Translations under genes and position numbers: made by a program
Shown: positions 52,073-60,193 of the stretch, in pieces
How positions within the stretch are numbered: the stretch's first letter is position 1
How the letters are laid out: the number at the start of each line of letters is the position of its first letter
The notes under the pieces: model-generated
Told to the model about the DNA's origin: nothing
What the model saw: the letters and a program-made list of their open reading frames with translations, nothing else
Databases searched by the model: none
Origin: an uncultured Clostridia bacterium
GTDB lineage: Bacteria; Bacillota; Clostridia; TANB77; CAG-508
Direction: 5' to 3'
Assembly: GCA_947632035.1 (NCBI GenBank)
Contig: CANRNR010000003.1
Location: 43,906 to 107,905, forward strand
DNA: 64,000 nucleotides

Positions 52073-52934
52073 TTATTCAAATCTAGGCTCACTATATGAT
52101 ACTTTGCCTTCTTTATCAACTACAAATTTTACTCTTATTGAAAATCTTTCAGAGATACGCATAAACTCATATTCTCCTTCACTTAATTCTCCATATAATT
52201 TACTAAAATTGATTTTCCAGCCAATTATTGTATAATGATTATCCTCTGTCATATCTGGTAAGTTATAAACTAATGGTTCTATTGTATCTTTAGCTAAAAC
52301 ATCAGAAATTTTTTCTACCTCTCTCCACTCATATTCTGATCCTATTCCGAGTAAATCCAGAAGTAGAATGTTCAGTATTTTCTCCTATTATTTCCCCGGT
52401 TCCTGTATATTTTTCATTTTTTACTTTTTCATATATAGTATAATCATCTAAGTACTCATATGGTAATTCATTAGTGTCTGTTATTGTAATAGTTATACTC
52501 CTGGTTGTAACCTCATTTACTGTAGCTTTTACATTTTCTATTGAATTATAACAATATCTTAAAATGCTTTCTGGTATTTCTTTTTCACTTTCTTCTTTTA
52601 TAATTTTTATTTTTTTAACACCATCCGGAACTCCTGGATATATTGTATTTACTGTTCCATTATAATAAACTAATATTTCTTGCCCTTTTTCAAATCCTAT
52701 ATTACCTTCTTCTGTAAATTTAATGCTATATAATTCATCAGTATTTTTATCTATAGCTAATAGTGAGTTGTCATTTACTTTTACTACAACTGCTTTCATG
52801 CTATATGTCATATTGTTAAGTATAATATTTAATAATGAACCATTTTTAAATATTTTTGCTTGTAAAATATCTAATAAAAATATGCATATTAAAATTCCAA
52901 TGATAATTAAAACTATTTTTAGAAATTTTTTCAT
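52073..52934 (-). CDS. Exported protein (Ig-like C-terminus), spanning a CGG +1 site
   Basis: ORF 52329..52934 continues 91 codons without a stop in the +1 frame: GFT-GIGSEYEWREVEKISDVLAKDTIEPLVYNLPDMTEDNHYTIIGWKINFSKLYGELSEGEYEFMRISERFSIRVKFVVDKEGKVSYSEPRFE*. Confidence 0.8.
52347..52349 (-). other. CGG +1 recoding site 9 (exported protein)
   Basis: ttt act CGG aat; skipping C gives T-GIGSEYEWREVEK with 91 open codons. Confidence 0.8.
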
Positions 52935-53013
52935 AATATAATAATTTCCCCCTTTATTTTTTATAATTATATCATAAAACTTATATTTAGAAATCTATTT
53001 AAATAATTTATTA

Positions 53014-53511
53014 TCAACTATTTTTTAATTTGATATATTCCAAACATTTTTCTTCTAATTTCTTAAAATCACATATATTAAATTTTTTTCTATTCTTTTC
53101 ATTTAATCCTAATTTATATATTTCATTTGCCATCTTCTTTATTTTTTCCCTATTTATATTACAATAATGTAATTCTTTTCTTAATAATACTTGATACTTT
53201 TTATCTTCTTTTGAAAAATCTTTTTGACTTAAATATTCTATTGGGCAAGGGAACATGAATGAAAACCTTAACGATGATATAGGTTTTAATTTCTTAGTAT
53301 TTTTTTCTTTATCCATAATTAAAAATACAGTATGTGATTTTTTATTGTAAGAAGATACTGGTGCAAAGTAATTAAGATTATTAACTGTTAAAACTATTCC
53401 ACAAAAAAACTTTTTATGTTTTTCATATTCTATATTTGGTATTTTATCATCTCCATTATTCTTTAAATATTTTATATATTCACTATCTACTTCGTAAAAT
53501 TTAAATTTCAT
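53014..53511 (-). CDS. ToxN/AbiQ-like type III toxin endoribonuclease
   Basis: MKFKFYEVDSEYIKYLKNNGDDKIPNIE...KKFFCGIVLTVNNLNYFAPVSSYNKKS...LRFSFMFPCP resembles ToxN. Confidence 0.82.
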   Translation of the reverse strand: MKFKFYEVDSEYIKYLKNNGDDKIPNIEYEKHKKFFCGIVLTVNNLNYFAPVSSYNKKSHTVFLIMDKEKNTKKLKPISSLRFSFMFPCPIEYLSQKDFSKEDKKYQVLLRKELHYCNINREKIKKMANEIYKLGLNEKNRKKFNICDFKKLEEKCLEYIKLKNS

Positions 53512-53550
53512 TATTGTCTCCTCCATATATTCTTATTTTGTAAAAAAATA

Positions 53551-53584
53551 AAGGGGATATTAAAACTTAATTTTAATTCCCCTT
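53551..53584 (-). terminator. Attenuator/terminator between ToxI-like repeats and toxin gene
   Basis: aaggggatattaaaacttaattttaattcccctt; on minus strand followed by T-tract. Confidence 0.75.
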
Positions 53585-53618
53585 AATTAAAACAGGTTAT
53601 TTTTTTGAGCTAACCTTT

Positions 53619-53710
53619 ACTCGAATATATTGTTCGCCATTTTTTGTGAGTTGCGAAACACTCGAATATATCGTTCGCCATTTTTTTTGTGAGTTGCGAA
53701 ACACTCGAAT
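53619..53710 (-). ncRNA. ToxI-like antitoxin RNA repeats (2 full copies plus partial)
   Basis: actcgaatatattgttcgccattttttgtgagttgcgaaac (53619-53659), actcgaatatatcgttcgccattttttttgtgagttgcgaaac (53660-53702), actcgaat. Confidence 0.75.
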
Positions 53711-53803
53711 TATAAATAGCTATTTATTATTAGTATATTAATTATACTATTTTTTTATTCTTTATGTCAATATAAAACTAAATATTTTTATATTCTTATA
53801 TAA

Positions 53804-54367
53804 CTATTTTAATTGCAATCCATCTTTAAATGCATTTCCTACTCTACCATTTACTTTATAATATCCATGAGTATATGGGTCAAATGCTATTGCATCTACT
53901 AAAGTAATATCAACATTATCTCCATTTATTACTTTTTCATCTGCTGTTACATTTACAACTTTTCCTACTACTCCACAACCATACTGACCATTTTGGTATT
54001 CTATAAACTCACATTCCATACATATTGGAAACTCATTTATAATTGGAGCATCTACATTTTCAGATTTTGTTGCTGTTAATTTTGTGTTTTCAAATTTATT
54101 TTTTGTATTGTTTCCTGATGCTATTCCAAAATAATCCGCTTCTACAACGTGTTTACTGTCTGCAATACTAACTGTAAATGCTTTCCTTTCTTTTATATTT
54201 TGTACTGTTTTATGTGTTTCTGTTAAGTTAAGTATTACATGGTCTCTTTCTAGCATGGTTCCCCATGCTGCGTTCATTACATCAACAGTTCCGTCTTCAT
54301 TATATGTTGCAATCATTAAAACTGGCATTGGAAATATTGCCTCCGTAGTTTTAATACTTTTTCTCAT
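53804..54367 (-). CDS. Flavin reductase-like domain protein
   Basis: FPMPVLMIATYNEDGTVDVMNAAWGTMLERDHVILNL. Confidence 0.88.
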   Translation of the reverse strand: MRKSIKTTEAIFPMPVLMIATYNEDGTVDVMNAAWGTMLERDHVILNLTETHKTVQNIKERKAFTVSIADSKHVVEADYFGIASGNNTKNKFENTKLTATKSENVDAPIINEFPICMECEFIEYQNGQYGCGVVGKVVNVTADEKVINGDNVDITLVDAIAFDPYTHGYYKVNGRVGNAFKDGLQLK

Positions 54368-54422
54368 AAATTTTTTCCTCCTTATTTTAAATTTATTTTT
54401 TAATTTTCCATTTACAATTATT

Positions 54423-54752
54423 TTAACCTAATCTATCTCCATTTTCAACTTGTTTATCAGGTTTTATTAAAACAACACCTTGTTTACTATAAGTCCCTAG
54501 TACCAATACTTCTGACATAAAGTCTGCTATTTGTCTAGGTGGAAAGTTTACAACTGCTAATACTTGTTTATTAATTAAATCTTCACATTTATATACATCT
54601 GTTATTTGTGCAGAAGATTTTTTAATTCCTATTTCATTTCCAAAATCTATCTTTAATTGATATGCTGGTTTATTTGCTTTTTCAAATGCTTTTGCTTCTA
54701 TAATTGTTCCAACTCTAATATCTAATTTCATAAAATCTTCAAATGTTGCCAT
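54423..54752 (-). CDS. csaA: CsaA-like tRNA-binding domain protein
   Basis: MKLDIRVGTIIEAKAFEKANKPAYQLKIDFG ... VVNFPPRQIADFMSEVLVLG. Confidence 0.88.
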   Translation of the reverse strand: MATFEDFMKLDIRVGTIIEAKAFEKANKPAYQLKIDFGNEIGIKKSSAQITDVYKCEDLINKQVLAVVNFPPRQIADFMSEVLVLGTYSKQGVVLIKPDKQVENGDRLG

Positions 54753-54768
54753 GTTTTTATCTCCTTTT

Positions 54769-54876
54769 TAGACAATGGGACGGGGTTTTTGTCTTAACAA
54801 AAATTAAACTTAAAAGGTTAAAATGAAAGTTTAAGTCTCAAAAAGCCTAAGACAAAAACCCCGTCCCATTGTCTTA
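54769..54876. repeat. GGGACGGGG inverted-repeat element D
   Basis: tagacaatgggacggggtttttgtctta ... taagacaaaaaccccgtcccattgtctta. Confidence 0.85.
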
Positions 54877-57800
54877 TTTCTTTTTAATAAATCTATCACA
54901 GCAAGCAAGAACTGCTGGTAATAATGTTAAAATTAAGATTGTAGAGCATAATGTACCTTCTGAAATTGTTTTACATATTTTTGCAGCAATAGCAGAGGTA
55001 AAACTTGCTATAATTAAAGTTACTATAATAAGTATAGAGCTTGAAGTAAGTATTGTGTGTATTGAACTGCCATATGCAGATATGACTGCCTCTTTTATCT
55101 CTTTTGTTTTTCTGTGTTCAATATAATATGATGTATAAAGAATAGCATAATCAATAGTTGCACCCATCAATATACTTTGCACAATAAGTATTGCAATGAA
55201 ATATACATTCTCACCTACTATTGATAATATTCCCATTGTTAAGTATACTGCTGTTTGTATTGTTAGGACTAATATCGTAGGAATAATTGCTGATTTAAAT
55301 GTAATTGCTACAACAATAAATATTGCTATCATTGTTATTACTGTAATGAAGTTTAGCTCATTATCAAAGCTTTTACTCATTTCATAAGCCATAGGTGAAT
55401 CTCCTATTATATAAAATTCATCTAATTTGCTTTCTAATGCATCATTTGTTTTTTGTATAAATTCAAAGGTTTCTGGTGCCTCCATATCAAAGGTTGTATT
55501 TAAAACTACTCTTGAATATTCTTTTCCTAACAATAATTCCTTTGCATCTTCTATTGTTGTTTTTGCTTCTGTTATATCATTTCTCATGTCATCTTCTATA
55601 AAGTCAGTATATCTTTCATCTTTTAAAACATTTTCATTTAGAAATGTAACAAATTCTTCGACTGTCATCTCCCAGTTCTTGTTATATTGTTTATCACTTC
55701 CATAATAAGTATAAAGCATATCTATTGTATTTTTTTCTACATCATTGCTTAATTTACTAATTATAGCAAATATTTCATCTGAAGTGTATGAAGTTTTTTT
55801 GACTACTCCATTCATAATTCCATTTACTGTGTTTAGTTTTGTTATTTGCTCACTACTAAAATTACTTGAATATTCTTTATTTGTAACTACATCTTTAAGT
55901 AGAAAACTAATAAATTCTTTTAATGATATACTTGGATTTTTATTAATGTATTTAAAATTATATAAGCCATAGATTAAGCTTGCATCATCTTTGTTTATGC
56001 CCAATAGTGTAGACAATTCGCTACTATTGTATTTTTTATTATTTATAATTCCATCCATAACTGATTGAAGTAGTTTTAACTCTTTAATTGTACTATCTGA
56101 TATTTGGTTTGCAAGCATGCTGTCACTTTTATGTAATAATACAAAATCAACAAATTCTTCTGGTGTCATACTTGTATTATTTTGCGTTGAAACATATAAA
56201 GTGTAGATATTTTTTGTACTATCGCTATCTATTCCTATTGTTTTTGAAAGTTCTTGATATGTAAAGCTTTTATTGTTTATGGTATTTGTCATAATAGTTG
56301 ATAATAGTTGTAATTGCTTCATACTAGTTTCATCAATATTACTTTTTATCATTTCCATATCTTTATTTTCTAGTATTATATTTACAAACTCATTAGGTGT
56401 AAGAACATTGAGTTTTGAATCTCCTTTAATATAACCAATCAAAAAATATAATCTATACATTTGCTCTACATCTATATTTAATATTGAAGCTAACTCTTCA
56501 GCAGTCATTTGTTTATTTATAACACTTAAATCGCTAAATGTTGCTAGTAATTTTATATTTTGTATAGTTTGACTATCAAAACTACTTGCATAGTTACTAT
56601 CTTTTAATACATCATTTAATACAAAATTTGAAAATTCTGAAATTGTCATTTTTATATTTATATCGTTTTGTAAAATATAGTACTTATACAATTCCTTCAT
56701 TGTATTACTATCAATTCCAAATAATTTAGACATTTCATTGCTTGTCATTTCAGTTTGTATTTTTTGCTTATCAACAAATTTTGATAAAGTATTTAATTTA
56801 TTTCTATTTTCATTATTTACTTTAACTGCATATTTTTTATTTGGTAATACATCTTTATTCATAAAGTTAATGAATTCATTTATGCTTATTTTTGTATCAT
56901 TATTTTTAGAAAGATAGTAAATAAAAATATCGTCTATCTTGCTTTTATCTATTTCTAATATATTGGCTATATCACTTGCTGTTCTTTTCTTGTTAATAGC
57001 TTCTACTGTAACAAAGTTCTTTAATCTTGTAACATCTTTTTTAGTTTCAGCATCAATTTTTTTACTAGCTTTTTCATTGTTATATGCTTCTTTTTCGATG
57101 AAATTAATAAAGTCGTTAAAGGTTATTTTATTATCTCTTTCTGGGTTATAATAATCATAGTAGACTATTTTTAGTAAATAATCTTCTACGCTAACATCTG
57201 AGCCTAAGTCATTTAATTTATCATTTAGTTTGTCATAAGTTAGCTTTTCATTTATTGTATTTCCATAGCCTAAGACATCATCTATTTTTTCTTCATTTTC
57301 AAGCTCTTTTAAGTATTTTGAAATTTCTGCTTCGTCCTTATTTTTATATATAATTGCCATTTGATTATTTTCGTCAAATACTTTATTTATTTCATCTTCC
57401 TGTGAGTCTGTATAATTAATTCCTAAGTTTCCTTTTAATACAAAACTTGTAATAAATACTATTAGGAAAATTGGAACTGCAATAAATCTAATTTTATAAC
57501 TATATTTTCCTAGACTTTTTAATTTAATATTAGGGCTTTTCTTCTTTGTTTTTACAATCCATTTGTCAAATATTAGTATCAATGATGGAAGCACAAAGAA
57601 TATACAAATTAAACTAAATAATACACCTTTTGCTAAAACAAAACCTAAGTCCCTACCTATTGTAAAGCTCATAAATACTAATGCTAAAAGTCCAACTATT
57701 GTTGTAACAGAGCTACTTGATATGGCTGTAAATGCTTTATATAAAGCATTTTTCATTGCTTTTACTTTGTCTTTTTCTACTTGTTTTTCTTGGTCATATC

Positions 57801-58485
57801 TATTCATAAGCATTATTGAGTAATCCATTGATAAAGCCATTTGCAATATTGCAGCTATTGAATTGGTTATATGTGATACATTGTGAAATATTATATTAGT
57901 TCCTTTGTTTAATACTACTGCCATTAAAATTGATATTAAAAACAAAAATGGTTCTACATAAGATTCACACATTATAATTAATATTACCAAAGCACTTGCA
58001 ACTGCAAGTACGATAATCCAAAATGGTAATACTGTTTTATTACATTCAGATACATTTCCGCTTGTGTAAAAAGTATAATCTTTATATTTTTCATTTACTT
58101 CATTATATATATTAGTAGCTTTGGGCGAATCTGATTTATCATCTACATTAATAACATACAAAGTATAATTTTCTTTATTGTATTTTTCAGTATCATCATA
58201 GTCTACACTTTTAACACCATCTATTGCTTCTAGATTATTTTTTATTTCTGATTTTTCGTTATCTGCTAAATTTTCAAACATTAAATTTAAAGTAGCAATT
58301 TCCGAAAACTCTTCCTCCATAATATCCATGACTATTCTTGTTTCTGAGGTGTTTGGTAAGTACCTAGCTATATCATAATTAATCTTTACTTTTGATGAAA
58401 AAATTGCTGAAATTATTGTAAGTATAATAAATAATGCTAAAATAAAATATCTTTTGTTAATTATAAAGTCTGTAAATTTTCTCAA
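54874..58485 (-). CDS. MMPL/RND-family transporter with large repeat-containing extracytoplasmic insertion
   Basis: 1203 aa; two membrane blocks (QMALSMDYSIMLMNRYD; QSILMGATIDYAILYTSYYIEH) flanking repeated motifs. Confidence 0.85.
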   Translation of the reverse strand: MRKFTDFIINKRYFILALFIILTIISAIFSSKVKINYDIARYLPNTSETRIVMDIMEEEFSEIATLNLMFENLADNEKSEIKNNLEAIDGVKSVDYDDTEKYNKENYTLYVINVDDKSDSPKATNIYNEVNEKYKDYTFYTSGNVSECNKTVLPFWIIVLAVASALVILIIMCESYVEPFLFLISILMAVVLNKGTNIIFHNVSHITNSIAAILQMALSMDYSIMLMNRYDQEKQVEKDKVKAMKNALYKAFTAISSSSVTTIVGLLALVFMSFTIGRDLGFVLAKGVLFSLICIFFVLPSLILIFDKWIVKTKKKSPNIKLKSLGKYSYKIRFIAVPIFLIVFITSFVLKGNLGINYTDSQEDEINKVFDENNQMAIIYKNKDEAEISKYLKELENEEKIDDVLGYGNTINEKLTYDKLNDKLNDLGSDVSVEDYLLKIVYYDYYNPERDNKITFNDFINFIEKEAYNNEKASKKIDAETKKDVTRLKNFVTVEAINKKRTASDIANILEIDKSKIDDIFIYYLSKNNDTKISINEFINFMNKDVLPNKKYAVKVNNENRNKLNTLSKFVDKQKIQTEMTSNEMSKLFGIDSNTMKELYKYYILQNDINIKMTISEFSNFVLNDVLKDSNYASSFDSQTIQNIKLLATFSDLSVINKQMTAEELASILNIDVEQMYRLYFLIGYIKGDSKLNVLTPNEFVNIILENKDMEMIKSNIDETSMKQLQLLSTIMTNTINNKSFTYQELSKTIGIDSDSTKNIYTLYVSTQNNTSMTPEEFVDFVLLHKSDSMLANQISDSTIKELKLLQSVMDGIINNKKYNSSELSTLLGINKDDASLIYGLYNFKYINKNPSISLKEFISFLLKDVVTNKEYSSNFSSEQITKLNTVNGIMNGVVKKTSYTSDEIFAIISKLSNDVEKNTIDMLYTYYGSDKQYNKNWEMTVEEFVTFLNENVLKDERYTDFIEDDMRNDITEAKTTIEDAKELLLGKEYSRVVLNTTFDMEAPETFEFIQKTNDALESKLDEFYIIGDSPMAYEMSKSFDNELNFITVITMIAIFIVVAITFKSAIIPTILVLTIQTAVYLTMGILSIVGENVYFIAILIVQSILMGATIDYAILYTSYYIEHRKTKEIKEAVISAYGSSIHTILTSSSILIIVTLIIASFTSAIAAKICKTISEGTLCSTILILTLLPAVLACCDRFIKKK

Positions 58486-58647
58486 AGTAAAATCCTTCCT
58501 TTCTTTTAGTCCCCTTTATATTATCTCTATTTAATATGAAAGAATGGTTTAAAAAGATATTTGATTGATTTTAATCCATTAAAAACATATTTTGATATTC
58601 TTCTATAGTATAAATTTTATCACTATTAGGTAGGGTTCACCTGATTT

Positions 58648-58971
58648 TTATTCATCTTTTAAATATTTTTCCCAATCCATAAAAATATGTCCTATCCTCA
58701 ACACATAAGCTTTAGAATTTTCTTCATCTACTATATAAAATATTACATAATTTCTTATATTTACTTTTCTAATATTTTTATGTCCGGTTAAATTTTCATC
58801 TAAAATAGGCATACTTCCTGCTATATTTTCTAGATTTTTCAATTCTTGCTTAAATAAAATTTTATATTTATCTGCTACAATATCTCCTGATAAATTATTT
58901 CTAAGATAAAGAATAATATTGGTTAAATCTTATTCAGCTGTTTCTGAAATTTCAACTATATACTTTTTCAT
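58648..58971 (-). pseudogene. RelE/ParE-type toxin disrupted by in-frame TAA at codon 14
   Basis: MKKYIVEISETAE*DLTNIILYLRNNLSGDIVADKYKILFKQELKNLENIAGSMPILDENL...YVIFYIVDEENSKAYVLRIGH. Confidence 0.75.
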
Positions 58972-58987
58972 ATAATTTACTCCAGTC

Positions 58988-59230
58988 TTAAATATTATCT
59001 ATTTTAGTAAAAGTTTCGTTTAGAGAGTGTACTCTATTTTCTTTTATATCATCTAACCCTTTTTTTAACTTTTCCTTTAAATCTTTTTTACTTTTTATCG
59101 TTAAACTATCTGGAGCTTCTTCATCTGCTAAAGTTAATTTTAAATAACCAATAAAATTTATAACTTGAGTTGCAAGTTCTTCTGGTAATGTATCAATTTC
59201 ATTATATAATTTTTGTTTTTCAATAGACAT
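58988..59230 (-). CDS. Putative antitoxin partner (DUF2281-like)
   Basis: MSIEKQKLYNEIDTLPEELATQVINFIGYLKL; directly upstream of RelE/ParE remnant. Confidence 0.65.
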   Translation of the reverse strand: MSIEKQKLYNEIDTLPEELATQVINFIGYLKLTLADEEAPDSLTIKSKKDLKEKLKKGLDDIKENRVHSLNETFTKIDNI

Positions 59231-59383
59231 ATTAACTACCTCCGTTATAAACTCTTTTAATATTATATCACTTTTTTGTCTAAAAATATATTAATTCAAA
59301 AATATTTTTTCAGTACTATGTTCTACTGTTACTTTTCATTGTTTTCATCTCTAAGTTTTTGAACTTTAAATTGTAACATTATA

Positions 59384-60193
59384 CTACATTTTTTCCTCCA
59401 TAACTTTATGAACTTCTTCCTTTAATTTTTCTACACTATCTTTTTTGCTATCATTTTGTCCCTCATATTTTATTGGCTTTAGTATTTTTACTGTAATATC
59501 TTTTTTCTTTTTAAATAATTTCCTTATTCCTTTTGGATCTCTAAATGTAATTACTATTGGAATAACTGGAACATTGTTTTCTACTGCTAAATTAAATGCA
59601 CCATTTTGAAATTTCCTTATTTTTTCATAATAAGGCCATAACGCTTTTTCTGGATAAAAGTGTATGATTTTTCCTTTTTGTATGGCTTTACTTAGCTCTT
59701 TTATAAAACAAGCTCTATTATTTATCTTTGTAGGAATAGGTATCGCTCTTAATAACTTTATTAGTTTTCTTACAAAAGGAATTTTAAAACTTCCTTCTCT
59801 TGTTGTAAAATATATTTTTTTAAGACCAAATGCTAATCCTACCATAGTGCAATCTAGAATTAAAACATGATTTGATACACTTATTGCTCCAGTTTTTAAA
59901 TTTTTAATGTTCTCTTTTCCCTCTATTTTTAAATCATATATTATTTTGTCCAAAATTGTTAGAACTGGAACAGCTAAGCCATAATATATCAAGTTAGAAA
60001 AAAAAGTAAATATTTTTCCTTCTTTAATATATTCGTAATGTTCATCTATGTTTAAGTTTAATGGCTCATACAAATGAATTATATCTTCATTTTCGTTTTG
60101 CACTAAATTTTCATATGTATTTGCCTCTATACTCTCTTCTAAATTTTCATATGTATCTTCTATTACATTTTCTTCTATTAAACTTTTTTCCAC
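59384..60193 (-). CDS. 1-acylglycerol-3-phosphate acyltransferase-like (PlsC)
   Basis: GAISVSNHVLILDCTMVGLAFG, HFYPEKALWPYYEKIRKFQNGAFNLAVENNVPVIPIVI. Confidence 0.8.
   Translation of the reverse strand: MEKSLIEENVIEDTYENLEESIEANTYENLVQNENEDIIHLYEPLNLNIDEHYEYIKEGKIFTFFSNLIYYGLAVPVLTILDKIIYDLKIEGKENIKNLKTGAISVSNHVLILDCTMVGLAFGLKKIYFTTREGSFKIPFVRKLIKLLRAIPIPTKINNRACFIKELSKAIQKGKIIHFYPEKALWPYYEKIRKFQNGAFNLAVENNVPVIPIVITFRDPKGIRKLFKKKKDITVKILKPIKYEGQNDSKKDSVEKLKEEVHKVMEEKM

Noticed and set aside
8086-52349. Classical slippery-sequence frameshifting with P-site re-pairing (prfB-like)
   Set aside because: Preceding codons vary and do not re-pair in +1; no shared upstream SD-like or stop codon was noticed. 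A shared downstream structure was not computed.
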